Shown one piece after another: positions 1 through 10,604 of a stretch of 64,000 nucleotides of DNA (position 1 is its first letter; each line of letters starts with the position of its first letter). The stretch is taken from NCBI GenBank assembly GCA_917880885.1, contig OU862912.1, positions 52,625,117 through 52,689,116 of the forward strand, given 5' to 3'. A program made the position numbers and the translations under genes. Source of the DNA: Limnephilus marmoratus. Taxonomy: Eukaryota; Arthropoda; Insecta; Trichoptera; Limnephilidae. The notes under the pieces are model-generated. The model was not told the DNA's origin, ran no database searches, and was given only the letters and a program-made list of their open reading frames with translations.

Positions 1-46
1 GGAAATTATTTTCCTCAGGGCCTCCTTTGTGGATCGAACGTAAAAA
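1..46 (+). repeat. GGTACC-type dispersed repeat, 3' tail only
   Basis: The window opens in the last part of the repeat described at 16567-17013. The block that includes TTTTCCTCAGGGCCTCC and the A-rich end after 'aacgtaaaaaaa' match the 3' ends of the copies at 16.9 and 26.0 kb. The rest lies outside the window. Confidence 0.75.
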
Positions 47-426
47 AAGAAAGAGAAAACACCACGTTTTATATTTGAATCTAAAAGTTAACAACAAAAG
101 AAGTAATATGTACACCTTTATGAAACCAAAGTTTCGAATCGCAAATTGAAAAGAATAATTATGAATGTGTATTTGAGTTTTTTTTTTATAAATTATTTTT
201 ACACGAAACGACAAAAAATGAGGTGACAATAACGTTAATAATACATTTGTATAATAAAATATTTGTTTTTTTTGTTATCAGTAATTTTATTTCGAAAAAA
301 TGTAAGGTTGCGTGCAAACATAAAAAAAAATGTTTTGTAAATGGCACATTTTTGATATCCAGGTATCATTTGACATAACTACGTTTACTGCACGGTTTTT
401 TTTTAGTTTTACAATTTTTTAGAAAT
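47..426. other. AT-rich spacer, no recognised feature
   Basis: AT-rich sequence with long A and T runs. I see no coding potential or repeat similarity to other parts of the window. Confidence 0.5.
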
Positions 427-439
427 ATTTAATATAATT

Positions 440-1113
440 GGTTGTGTTTGCCTGCTTCCCAGAACTTCGTCAGCTGCATTGGTAATCACAGACTTAATAC
501 CATCCCAGTATGAGTTAATATCATGTTGTTCCACATGGTCGCTGCGTGATCCCCTCTGTTTCTTCACGTTTGATATTCTACTCCGTATTTTGGAGATAAC
601 AAGGTAATGATCCGAGTCAACATTTGCTCCACGGTATGTTCGTATGCTCATTAAATCAGATTTATGCCTTGCCTCAACAAGTAGGTGGTCTATCTGGTTA
701 ACATTTCTACCATCTGGTGTTCTCCATGTTCCTTTATATATATCTTTTCTTGGGAAACATGTGCTACTCACAATCATACTGTGGGACGTTGCAAAATCAA
801 TTAATTTTGTACCATTATCATTAGATTCTGCGTGCAGGCTATGTGCTCCAACTGTAGGTCTATACACTGATTCCCTTCCTATCTTTGCATTAAAATCCCC
901 TATCACTATCTTGACATCATGGTTTGGGCAGTCCTGATAGGTTTTCGAGAGCTTTGCGTAGAAGGTGTCTTTTTCTGTATCACTTTTGTCTTCTGTGGGT
1001 GCGTGGACATTAATAATACTATAATTAAAGAATTTTCCAGATATACGAATAAGTGATATTCTATGATCAACCGCGGTAATTCTATGATAAACACAACCAA
1101 GAGAATTATGGTT
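440..1113 (-). pseudogene. RTE-like LINE, AP-type endonuclease domain (inverted part)
   Basis: This is a partial exonuclease-endonuclease-phosphatase domain read on the minus strand. It would nick target DNA to prime reverse transcription. Visible motifs in order are NVHAPTED, IGDFNAKIG, a TWRTPDG stretch followed by NQIDHLLV, and the terminal VDSDHYLV (SDH) motif. Together these cover the middle and C-terminal catalytic segments of APE-like nucleases. The N-terminal metal-binding part that normally comes first is absent. The open frame continues upstream to 1296, but residues before about 1113 are read-through of the opposite-strand reverse transcriptase part and have no domain similarity. 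In an intact element this piece would sit directly upstream of the plus-strand part. The gap between its last residues (EVLGSRQ) and the first plus-strand residues (WFDAECQQ) is small, as expected from twin priming. Confidence 0.85.
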
Positions 1114-3065
1114 CGATGCAGAATGCCAACAAGCAACCAATGTGAAGAATGACGCATATCTAAGAATGCAACAGCGACATCGTACACGGCAAGCAGAGAT
1201 GGAATACAGAGAACTAAGAAAGCATGAGAAAAAACTGCACAGAAGGAAGAAACGAGTATTTCTCGAGAACCAAATTAAGGAAGTGGAACTAGCCAAGGCC
1301 CAAAACAGAAGTCGACTTTTCTATCAGAAGGTAAACCATCAAAGAAAAGAATACAAGCCCAGAATTACAATGTGCTACGACAGCGAGGGAAATATTCTGA
1401 ATGAAAAGTCAAGAATTCTGAATAGATGGGTATATTTTTTATGGAATATTTTGATGCTCTGCTAAACGGAAGTGTAGATGAGAGTGTGGGTGAAAATTTG
1501 ACAAGGGATGGAAACATCACTGATGGTGGTACTAATGATGATGACAATGTCGAGCCGCCACCAACATTAGAAGAAGTAGTGGGTGCCATTAAAAGTCTAC
1601 ATAACAATAAATCACCTGGAACTGACAACATCTCTGCAGAGTTATTCAAATATGGCGGAGAGAACCTTCAAGTCCATATATATAATATCATTAAATCCAT
1701 CTGGTGCTCTGAGACTCTGCCAAGTGAATGGAACTGTGGAATAATTTGCCCCCTTCACAAGAAAGGAGACCCTATGAACTGCTCTAGCTCTAACTATAGG
1801 GGAATATCTCATACAAGATCCTATCAAATGTACTGTGTGGTAGGCTTATAAAATATTCGGATGGCATAATTGGCCAATATCAAACTGGGTTCCGTAAGGG
1901 GAAATCTACAACTGATCAAATCTTTTCACTGAGACAGATACTGGAAAAAACAATAGAATTTAATGTTGATACATACCATCTCTTCATAGATTTTAAGGCT
2001 GCCTATGACACGGTAAATAGAGAAAGACTGTACAGAGCTCTGGATGAATTTAATATCCCAAGAAAACTGGTAAACTTAGTAAGGCTCACAATGTCTAATG
2101 TTGAGTGCCGAGTCAGAATACAACAGGATCTGTCAGACACCCTAAAGACCTACAATGGACTAAGACAAGGAGATGCACTTGCCTGCATTTTATTCAATTT
2201 AGCGCTGGAAAAGGCCATCCGAAATGCAGGTATACAAACCACAGGCCATATTTTTAACAAGTCTGTTCAGCTCCTTGCTTATGCTGACGATGTAGATATC
2301 ATTGCACGCTCAGAATATGAACTAAAATCGGCGTTTAAAAGCTTAGCTACGTCGGCAAGGAACATGGGATTGGTCATCAACGAGGGGAAGACAAAATATA
2401 TGCCCGTACATGGACGCCAGAAACCACCAAGTATACAGATAGATAATTATACATTTGAAACTGTCAACGAGTTTGTATATCTCGGTACTATGGTGACAAA
2501 TGACAACAATGTATCCAGCGAAATCAAAAGAAGAATAGTAGCTGCAAATCGATACTACTTTGGGCTACAGAAGCATATGAAATCTCGCCACCTTACCAGA
2601 AGAACTAAAGTCCTGCTTTACAAGACCCTTATACGACCTGTTCTTATGTATGGTTCGGAATGCTGGACAATCAGTAAGGGTGATGAAGGAGCCCTAGAAA
2701 GTTTTGAAAGGAAGGTGCTGCGAAGGATTTACGGCCCAGTCTGTGATAATGGAGAATGGCGTATCAGATACAACCAGGAGCTATACGATCTTTACGAGGA
2801 CCCTAATATCTCCAAGGAAATCAAAACTGGAAGACTCAGGTGGGCTGGACATATCCAGAGAATGAGCGAAGGAGATATTCCAAAGCGAATTATGGATGGT
2901 GCACCTGGGGGTCGGAGAAGAGTTGGAAGACCAAAGCTTCGATGGCTGGATGGAGTGGTGAAGGATGCAAGCACCATCGGCATCCGAAACTGGCGCAACG
3001 CAGCACAACACCGACAGTCATGGAGGCAGGCTCTGCTGGAGGCCAAGACCCGACCTGGGTTGTAG
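1099..3065 (+). pseudogene. RTE-like LINE reverse transcriptase, frameshifted
   Basis: Reverse transcriptase and C-terminal region of the RTE-like element, in three frame segments. The first (about 1099-1465) begins with WFDAECQQ and NDAYLRMQQ. The second (1426-1851) holds the SPGTDNISAELFKYGG and CPLHKKGDP motifs of the fingers. The third begins upstream of its first ATG, at about 1812, and includes YQTGFRKGKSTTDQIF, FKAAYDTVNRERLYRAL, GLRQGDALACILFNLALE and the catalytic YADD-type motif AYADDVDIIA at about 2280. It ends with the C-terminal segment containing SECWTIS, LRWAGHIQRM and GRPKLRW, typical of RTE-like arthropod elements. Frame changes near 1430 and 1805-1812 split the ORF, so no full-length enzyme could be made. 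The stop codon at 3063-3065 lies only 7 bp before the (GAT)n tail. Confidence 0.9.
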
Positions 3066-3104
3066 AGCCACAGATGATGATGATGATGATGATTTAATAT
3101 AATT

Positions 3105-3470
3105 TCTGATTAATGAAAGGGTATGGAAAAAAATATTACAGTTTATTTTCTTAATTAATATTTAATTATTTCATACGCGTTATATTAATTAAGTCGTCTT
3201 ATTAATCATTAATTAGTTTCGTACGCATCTGCTTTCTACTTAATATTCGGATTTAATTCAAATCCGAGGTACTCGTATATTGCAAGAAGAGTCGTTTGAT
3301 ATTTTGATTTTGAAATTTACAAATATTACGTTTATGAAATATAACGTGAAAAAACAGTGTCTGTAATTTCATACGGATGTAAATTACGTTTCAGAAAATA
3401 ATTATCTGTATGTAGACTAATCAGTAGAAATAATTTAACATTCTGCAATGTTTATGTTTTTAGCAAATAA
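3105..3470. other. AT-rich spacer, no recognised feature
   Basis: AT-rich, with several runs of ATTAATTA-type sequence. I found no gene and no repeat shared with the rest of the window. Confidence 0.5.
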
Positions 3471-3473
3471 GTA

Positions 3474-3871
3474 TTTTTTTTACATTAGCTCCTCCACACA
3501 GGAGGCCCAGAGGAAAATAATTTCCCTCACAGCCTGTGTCATCTTAGGGATGCTTTGTGGAGGGTATTTTTTTAATAAGTTAAGATAAGTGTGTCCAGGA
3601 GTGACGAACGTATGATCCATCGTCCATCCCTTCAACAACGTTGCAAGGCCATGGGTCGAGAAAGTCCGACTGGAAAGGTCAAAAGGCCTCCCTCAGTGGG
3701 TGGGCAGACACATCCACCGCCAAAACCTGGAAAAACCTCACCCCATTAGCCGGGAACCCTTCTAAGCCTCCAAACGTAGCGAACCACTCAGGGTGACCTA
3801 CAGCAGAGGTGTTGGTTATCCAATAAATGGTTCCTGGGGCGGCGGTACCTATACCCGCTTCCCAAATTGAT
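3474..3871 (-). repeat. GGTACC-type dispersed repeat, near-full copy
   Basis: Minus-strand copy of the family described at 16567-17013. The A-rich 3' end is at the left (TTTTTTTACATTAGCTCC). The 5' end, read in reverse as GGGGCGGCGGTACCTATACCC, is at 3835-3857. It keeps the AACCAACACCTCTGC block near the 5' end in reverse. Confidence 0.85.
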
Positions 3872-3901
3872 GCGTATATGATTTTAGATTTTAAAAATAT
3901 T

Positions 3902-4074
3902 ATCGTTATTTATTTTTGGGGTGTTATGCCGTGTTGCGCTACCTCCTTCTTTAGCCAACGTCTCGGACAGCGTTACAGTGTCACACAAAGATGGACTGTG
4001 TAACGCTGTTCGAAACATCGACTAAAGAAGGAGGTAGCGCAACACGGAATAACACCCCAAAAATAAATAACGAT
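3902..4074. repeat. Foldback element with ~75-bp arms
   Basis: A large palindrome. The left arm starts ATCGTTATTTATTTTTGGGG and runs through GCGCTACCTCCTTCTTTAG to CAGCGTTACA near 3977. The right arm (from about 3998 to 4074) is its reverse complement with a few mismatches. It is probably a MITE; no clear target duplication was seen. Confidence 0.8.
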
Positions 4075-4486
4075 TAAGTATAACGAATGCGATATCACCT
4101 CAATTTCGAGCTCTTGAAAGGTCACTTTGCAATAATAGCAGTTTTATCTCCCTGTAAATAACATAAATACATGTAGTGACCTATGCTGACTTAATTAAGA
4201 AGATAAATTCAAAGTTAAGAATTTTTTAAAATTATTTAAAAAAAATTATTACAACATAAAAATATTTTTTTTTTTAAATATACTCTCCAAATAAAGCAGA
4301 TGCTTATGCCTAGGAGAGGAGAAATTATAATAATTAATTTATGATGTAAATTTCTAATCTAAAATTAATTACACAAATAATATAATTATTTAACCACTTT
4401 AGCCGACGAGATACATTAATTTCATAAAATAAATTATAAAATTATTAAACAATGTAGATAAGTTGAAAAGTGTTAAAGGGCCTATG
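4075..4486. other. AT-rich spacer, no recognised feature
   Basis: AT-rich sequence with A and T runs and no supported gene. It includes a short stretch of LINE 3' UTR-like sequence next to the fragment at 4487. Confidence 0.45.
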
Positions 4487-5010
4487 TCATCTGAGATGCT
4501 GTGTGGCGGGTCTTTTTGAGGAGAGGAAGGAATGAATATTGGTCTTGAAGAGACCCATGTTGTAGGAAGGAGGAAACACAAAGTCCGGCAAATCATTCCA
4601 CAGCCGAGCTGTTGAACACAATAACGAGTCGAAGAAGCGACCCGTTCTCATGTGACCGATGTCAACCGTGTACATATGTTGGGCACGCGTTTGGCGTGTT
4701 TCCCGATTATGCACCGGTGCCGAAGGGTTCAATGACGCTAATCCCTCGGAGCATCTTCCATTGAAATACCGGTAGAACAAGGATAGCATCCCCACCCGAT
4801 GCCTGCAAGATTGCAATCCGTCTGTCAAATTAGGAGAATGTATCAGACGGATCGCCCGTTTCTGCACAGAGTCGAGGGTATTTTTCAGGTATTTTGGACT
4901 CCAGACCAGAGGTGGCTGCCAAATTCAACCGTGGGGCGCACTTGTGATTTGTACAGGGTTAGCAGTTGTGTATTATGGAATATCTGCGGGCCCTGTAAAG
5001 TACGCCCAGT
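4487..5010 (-). pseudogene. LINE reverse transcriptase C-terminal fragment
   Basis: This minus-strand fragment encodes the end of a non-LTR retrotransposon polyprotein. Reading from about 5010 it gives QVRPTVEFGSHLWSG. After a frame change near 4870 it gives QKRAIRLIHSPNLTD, SLFYRYFNGRCSEGLASL, TGRFFDSLLCSTARLWNDLP and a short tail. This succession (a join near 'VRPxxEF', the 'KRAxRLI' block, then 'ARLWNDLP') is the usual C-terminal region after the thumb in Jockey/CR1-like arthropod LINEs. The catalytic part is absent, so this is a 5'-truncated and mutated copy. The exact clade is uncertain. Confidence 0.8.
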
Positions 5011-5176
5011 GTAATAAATATGACGGATATGTGAGTAGGTACTTGTTTTATTTTACATTTTAAATTTTTGTATTGTTATCCGTCTCAAAACAGACATCGT
5101 CATGTGAGGCGGCTAACTTACTAGCATTATCAGAATATTTTATGTAAATAAACGCCCAAGTTGCCGGTAATTACAT

Positions 5177-5457
5177 TATTATCTGTTTTTTTTTCTTTGT
5201 TGTTTGGCTAAATGCCACGTGTTTTTTGCGTGGAATATTCTTAAACATAAAGAAAATTAATTTACAATGCGTTTTCATATTCACATCACAAATTTGAAGT
5301 ATTAGTATTTTTTATTCAGGATTCAAACTTTAACGTTAATATCTTGGTTTCATGTACATAGAACTTTGTTGTTCCAAGGGAATTTTGTATAAAAGCGATC
5401 TATCAATCCATTATTGATGTTAGACGAACATTACAGAGGAAGATAATTATAGGTATA
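5177..5457 (+). repeat. Promoter-like segment, copy 1 of a direct duplication
   Basis: About 280 bp that recurs at 6538-6822 with perhaps 75-80% identity by eye. The shared end reads TTTTGTATAAAAGCGATCT followed by an AT-rich transcript-start-like stretch. A TATAAAAG box at this position is consistent with a core promoter. No coding sequence follows, because a Helitron-like element interrupts it at about 5458. Confidence 0.6.
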
Positions 5458-5790
5458 CTGGCAGACCCGGCAATACGTTGCTGTGGCTAACGCCATACAA
5501 CGCCATCTACTGACAACGCCATTACCCAACCTTTATAACTAACGCCATCTGTTAATTTGAATACATATCAAATCCACACCGCTCGCTTGCCAGCTCGCTC
5601 CCTTTTTATATTATATTTTTCAACCAATTTACACAAAACCTTGACAAATCATATACCTAAAACCTTTCTAATTAATCACATTATCCATTGCTGAAAACCG
5701 CATGAAAATCCTTTCCGTAGTTTAAAAGATCTAAGCGTACAGACAGCGGGAGCGACTTTGCTTTATACATGTACCTAAAGATAATGAAGG
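5456..5790 (-). mobile_element. Helitron-like non-autonomous element (P family)
   Basis: The left edge GGCAGACCCGGCAATACG is the reverse complement of a Helitron-type 3' end (…GCCGGGTCTGC, here with CCAGT in place of CTAGT). The body shares GAAAACCGCATGAAAATCC and the TTTAAAAGATCTAAGCG block with copies at 12.4-12.95 and 17.9-18.2 kb. It splits promoter-like copy 1. Assigning it to Helitrons is an inference from the terminus. Confidence 0.5.
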
Positions 5791-5799
5791 CGTAACATC

Positions 5800-6534
5800 A
5801 TCCATAGCAGCGGTTCTTACCCTTGTTGAAGGTACCGACCTCCTCCAGTTTCGTATACGCATTCACCGAACCCTTCTTAAGAGGAATATAAACGCCAGAA
5901 ATATTTCGAATCTCATGCCTGCAAAATTTTAAAATCGTGCTTCTTTTTGCACGAGGCTAGTAAGCGAAAAAGTGGTTTTTATTTATTTTGTGCATAATTT
6001 TATAAGAACTAAAAAGAGTTTGAACATAGAAAACCTCAAAAATAGTCTTAGCCATAAAAAGGTATTTTTAAAAAATTGTTTCTTGTATTACTTCATAGTT
6101 AAGTCATGAAAAAACTTTTTTTTTGTGGTTTACGCTTATATTTTTTGTTATGTAAATAATAATTTTATTGTAATTCCAATATATAGAAAAGCTGGTAAAA
6201 GCTTCGATCTATTCGTAGCATATTTTTTGATGTTCGTACTGTAAGCCGATTCGTCGTAAAGATTAATCAAAATAGTATCTAAATAGGATTTCACGAATAT
6301 ATTCATCTTAATTGGAAAAATAAAATACGATTTTTTCAAATTCAAAACATAGGTTTATATTCATACATAGGTGCACAAGAACAAAGGACAAAACCATAAA
6401 AACATGATTTTCACACAAAAACAAAAACATTATATAAATCAGGGGTGTGTCTTGACCTCCACCGAACCCGCGGGACTGACACACCGAACCCCTGGGGTTC
6501 GATCGAACCTAGGTTAAGAACCACTGATCCATAA
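5800..6534. mobile_element. hAT-type non-autonomous element, 8-bp TSD
   Basis: The terminal inverted repeats are CAGCGGTTCTTACCC (from 5808) and, in reverse complement, CAGTGGTTCTTAACC (ending 6526). The flanks ATCCATAG (5800-5807) and ATCCATAA (6527-6534) match at 7 of 8 positions, as expected for a hAT target duplication. The element proper is 5808-6526 (719 bp) and has no transposase. Confidence 0.85.
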
Positions 6535-6537
6535 TAA

Positions 6538-6840
6538 CTTTTCTCTGTTTTTTTTTGCTTTGTTGTTTAATTAGTGCAACAGGTTTTTTCGGCATGGAAT
6601 GTTCAAGCTCAAATAAAATTCAATTAAAATCCCTTATTCATATTCGCATTTTCATAAATTTGAAGAATTGGTATTTTTAAATTCAAACTTTGAACCTCAA
6701 TATCTTGGTTTCATGCATATGGAACTGTGTTGTTCCAATGGAATTTTGTATAAAAGCGATCTGTCAATTCATTACTGACGTTACACTAACATTGCAGACG
6801 AAGATAGTAATAGATATATAATAATGGTGTAACATCACCC
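6538..6840 (+). repeat. Promoter-like segment, copy 2 of a direct duplication
   Basis: Uninterrupted copy of 5177-5457. It continues through GGTGTAACATCACCCATAG, whose counterpart in copy 1 lies beyond the Helitron-like insert at 5789-5807. The TATAAAAGCGATC box is at about 6752. No ORF follows. Confidence 0.6.
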
Positions 6841-7695
6841 ATAGTTATCAGTTATGTTTCTAGGAACAGATAAGTACAAGGTCCCGACATGCTTGGCTTA
6901 TTGATGATGGTGATGTCCCCGGGGAACAGAACAAGTATGGAGTAACAAGTACTGGTAAGGATGCAGTTGCAATAATGCAGGATTAGTTCATGATTGCAAC
7001 ATTTTCCACTGAAGTTATGAACGATGCAATAGAACTCTGAAAGCTCGATGGTTTAAGTTTCGAATCTCACATGACAGGACACGAATGACAGTGAAATGTT
7101 AAGTTAAATGTTAATTTAAGCGGAAATAACCAGACGGAACCGGAAACAGTTCATTTAAAAATCAAATTCTATTATTATTCTTTAAATACTCTTTTTATAA
7201 AAAAATATAAATAGATTTCGAAAAATTGTTATTCTACCTAGTAAAGTTACGAGTATGTTATAATTTTGAAAAAATATCTTTATTTTCATTATAATAATGT
7301 TATATCGTTGGTCGTTGGCAGATTTGTTAAATTTTCTATCAAAATGTTATATTATTTATTAATTTTCGGGAAATCGACAGTTTATATTTATTTCTATTTG
7401 TACATAGTATTAAATAGCCAAAATAAAACAAATTAAGGATTTCCTCCTTGTGACTTTACTTCTACTGAGACAGTATAACAAGAATAAGTAAATTAATTTT
7501 ATAAAAAAGGAATCCAAAATTATATAAAATAAAAAAAAAAATATATATATATATACTCAAAACAATTTTTTTAACATAAAATGAAAAAATTACAAAACAA
7601 AAAATCTATCAATTCATTATTGGTAGCTATGGAGAGAGGTTGTACATATAAATCAAATCATAACAGAAATATAAACAATAAAAACATATCATTGT
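6841..7695. other. AT-rich spacer with short (AT)n run
   Basis: Contains A-rich tracts and an (AT)n run at about 7539-7553. No gene is recognised. Confidence 0.5.
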
Positions 7696-7986
7696 TCAAG
7701 AACCATCAGAGAAATACTCTTTTATGGACCTTTTATATTCAGTAAGTTTGCAATTGAAAATATCAACATAGGATAATACGCTATTATAACTATTGCATTG
7801 TCTGTTCAGGCAAGAATTCTGCTTACAGTTTGTTTTGCATTGATCCACCCTGAACAGGACAGAAGAGCGTGTTGAACGTGCAGGTACATTGAATTGAATT
7901 TTATTTAGCAACTCTGGGCATTGAATATTATTGTTGACTACTTTATACAGGAATAGTGCATCCATACGATGCCTTGGTACACTCAA
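7696..7986 (-). pseudogene. Jockey/I-like LINE C-terminal fragment
   Basis: The minus-strand translation contains HRMDALFLYKVVNNNIQCPE, FNVPARSTRSSVLF and a Cys/Asn-rich end. The same order, with similar residues (LTFMYKILNNNIDCTELL, FNIPLRRTRQTELF), occurs at the C-terminal end of the LINE at 14.2-15.3 kb. It is therefore a second, heavily truncated member of that LINE group. There is no catalytic domain and it is certainly inactive. Confidence 0.75.
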
Positions 7987-8602
7987 TGAATCAATTATAT
8001 ACTCAATGAATTATTATGCAACACACATATCAAATCATAATATAATCGTACAGCAAAAAAATCAATATATTATCCAGTGAAAGCTGCTTTTCAGAATTTT
8101 AATATTAGTTCAAATAAAATCATTAAAAAAATCCGCATACATGTTTTGCAACGAAAATACTTCAGTATGTCTATTTGGCGGTCGTAAAAACTAATACAAT
8201 TCAATTTTTTTATATACTTGCTTTGCTCAGACATTATTGAAAATTTATAAATACCTACGATCAAAAAATAATTACAAAAAGTACGTCATTTTAATTTTAC
8301 CATCACGCGTTTGAGCATTTATATTAATAACTTGAATGTAGATATATATTTGCAAATTTTTAATGAAATAAAATATGTATTTTGTTATAAAAAATATGAG
8401 AATAATTAATCTTTCTCATTAGAACTGCCCTGTATGGTTGCAAGGGTAAGGTCGCAAGACCATCTTTTAACAAAATTGAATTCTCAGCCGCTGGTTAATG
8501 GGCCTTAAAGCATGTATGCTTGATCTATTTTAATGAAATGCTAAAACATTATCGTATCCTATGACTTAAGCTAACTATTTTTTAGTATTGAGGTTTACTT
8601 GT
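7987..8602. other. AT-rich spacer, no recognised feature
   Basis: No gene or repeat recognised in this stretch. Confidence 0.5.
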
Positions 8603-8962
8603 ATGGGGGCGTTCAAGTATTACGTAACGCAATTTTTGAAGATTTTTGACCCCCCCTTCCCCTTATGTAACGCGCCGAAAAGTTTTTTCGTACCACCCCC
8701 CCCCCCCCCCCCCCTCCTAAACGTTACGTAACGCCCAAGTGACAATTTTTACCTGAAATTCACAATTAAGTTGCGCAAAGTACTGGAAAGTCGCTTAAAT
8801 ACCTTTTTTCTTGTTTCAATCGCGTTCGCGGTAATAAATAAAACAAGAGATTTCGAGAACGAAAAGGATTGCCAACTTGGAAGATTTTAATTACCTAGTT
8901 TTTTTATCAAAATAAAGAAAAAACATGTTACGTAACGCGTTGTTCGAACTCCAAACACAGCC
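8603..8962. repeat. ACGTAACG-rich repeat with a C homopolymer
   Basis: The edges carry GGCGTTCAAGTATTACGTAACGC (left) and ACGTAACGCGTTGTTCGAAC (right), which are partly inverse. ACGTAACG recurs at about 8624, 8727 and 8932. A run of about 20 C residues interrupts it near 8695-8715. This is probably a degenerate MITE; no target duplication is clear. Confidence 0.5.
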
Positions 8963-8997
8963 ATATCACTGCCTTTGTTGACATATTTACAAATATA

Positions 8998-10403
8998 TTT
9001 TATGGATATATATATGGATCAGCACTAATGATAATTTTATGGCTGTCTGATGGCATGAGATCAATTGCATTTTTGAACATTCGAATTGAATTATTGTTAT
9101 CATGTAACATTTTTTGCAACGACTCAACAATATGCCTTTTGACTTTAGTAGAGATTTGACAGCGTGCATTCAATTGATCATTCTGATCTCCCATGAAATA
9201 TATTTGTAGAAATTTATGTTGATTGCTGTGAAAAGGAAGCAAAGAGCCAGCTTTATGGTAAATTTGTCCCTGAAATTTAAACGTCGGCATAAAATTTTCT
9301 CTTATAAAGTTAGCGCCAAATGTAGTCATCTGAAAACATGAATTGTATTTTCTAATATTTTTGAGGAAATGTTTTGAATCATCAGTAATTCCTTGCAACA
9401 AATTTATCAGTGGTGCTATTGGCTGATCAATTTCAGGTAGCTTCACTTTGCCGCTCGCACAACACATTCCTTGAGTTTCTCCTTTAAATTTCATTGCTTT
9501 GCAGTGTGGACAAACTTTATCCATTTTACCGATTTGGACAAATTTACATGAGGTATTGTATTGAATATCTGGTTGGTATGAAAAAGCAATTTGATGGTAC
9601 GAAGCATGGTTATTCAAAAGTTGCACTTGCATTCGTCTTCGGCGTTGATCTATTTCTTCTTGACGTTGTTGAGATGAATTAGCTCGTCTTCTTCGCGCTT
9701 CTACTCGAAAGCTTTTAAGTATTTCTTCCCGACGATTCGCCAGTTCTTCTGCTCGCCTCTGAATAATTCTAACTCGAACATGTTCATTATCGTTTAGACG
9801 TTCTTGATCAGTGCGGTTTGATCTTCTCTGACGATCTGCGTTTGCGTGCCGAGTACGACAGCCTATGTTTGAACGTGAGCGAGGCATCCCACGAATGGTG
9901 ATCAACTTTGAAAAAACTTACACATCAATCAACTGGTCACAGTTACACTTTTTTGACCCTTTGAAAATTTGTCATATATAATTCGATTTGTTAATCTGAT
10001 TTTTTGTAGGTTTTGCAAAGTTACGAACTGACATTCAGTACAATTATGAGTAAATTTAAAACGCACAGAGAAAACAAATGAGTGAAAATAGTGATATAAT
10101 TTGTTAGACATAGTTCTACTTTTAAATCGGATTAAATTCTTTTAATTCCTAATTGTAGGTATCAAAAATTTTTGTAACTTTTAATAAAATTAATAAAATG
10201 GCAACAATGTCTAGAACTGTCATTCCGTTGTTTACTATGACAAATTATGAGTCAATTTAAAATGCATAAAATTATCCCTTTCCTTTGGAACTTCCAAATA
10301 AAAAGCAATGTTCTGTAAAAATTTTGAGTCAATCCATCGATTACTTTCCGAGATTAGCGAACGCAAACATACGGAACCTAAATTTTATATATATATATAT
10401 AGA
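8998..10403 (-). mobile_element. Helitron, 5' part with RepHel N-terminus
   Basis: The minus strand begins at 10403 with TCTATATATATATA then AAATTTAGGTTCCGTATG, a typical Helitron 5' start (TC). The RepHel N-terminal ORF follows at 9905. The element breaks off at about 8998, before the Rep catalytic HUH motifs, the helicase and the 3' CTAG end, so it is 3'-truncated. Confidence 0.75.
9000..9905 (-). pseudogene. Helitron RepHel N-terminal fragment (301 aa)
   Basis: This is the N-terminal part of a Helitron replication initiator-helicase. An Arg-rich segment (residues 4-115, with repeated RRxR and QRR patterns) precedes a zinc-binding segment CPHCKAMKFKGETQGMCC at about residue 136. The Helitron-like N domain follows, with LLQGITDDSKHFLKNIRKYN, CFQMTTFGAN and GQIYHKAGSLLPF. 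The frame ends soon after DLMPSDSHKI, where intact proteins continue towards the Rep HUH nuclease and the SF1 helicase. Full-length proteins exceed 1,300 residues, so about a fifth remains. The reading frame is otherwise open, which suggests a fairly recent truncation. Identification rests on the CPHC…GMCC and QIYHKAGSLLP motifs. Confidence 0.9.
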
Positions 10404-10424
10404 ATATGGATATAGATATTGCTT

Positions 10425-10592
10425 GAAATGGCTTTAGGCGTATTTAGTGAATATATCTGAATAGCCAGGTACTTCCTTACTTTCCTCTTCCCCATCTCTT
10501 TCCCTCCTCAATATCTTCAGCCTCATAACATTCCATAGTCTCACTTGCTCCATGCGGTAGGGAGTAGTTGGGACTCTTGTGCGGTATTCATA
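10425..10592 (+). repeat. S-family SINE-like repeat
   Basis: Shares TTGAAATGGCTTTAG, GGTACTTCC, a C/T-rich middle and GTTGGGACTCTTGTGCGG with copies at 20.3, 45.8-46.0 (reverse) and 53.7 kb. It ends in an A-rich tail after GTATTCATAT. Confidence 0.75.
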
Positions 10593-10604
10593 TTAAAACA
10601 AAAA

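Larger units (their letters stand above)
427..3104 (+). mobile_element. RTE-like LINE insertion with inverted 5' end
   Basis: A non-LTR retrotransposon insertion bounded by a perfect 13-bp direct repeat ATTTAATATAATT at 427-439 and 3092-3104, which I read as the target site duplication. The 3' part (about 1099-3091) runs on the plus strand and ends in a (GAT)n tail at 3073-3091, as RTE-clade elements do. The 5' part (440 to about 1098) carries the endonuclease on the minus strand, so it is inverted relative to the reverse transcriptase within the same insertion. The copy is 5'-truncated, because the N-terminal part of the endonuclease is missing. Frameshifts near 1430 and 1805-1812 make it inactive. 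The clade is inferred from the short 3' UTR, the trinucleotide tail and C-terminal motifs. Confidence 0.88.

Noticed and set aside
1142..1296. N-terminal 60 residues of the minus-strand endonuclease frame
   Set aside because: This stretch is the reverse complement of the plus-strand reverse transcriptase part beyond the inversion junction.
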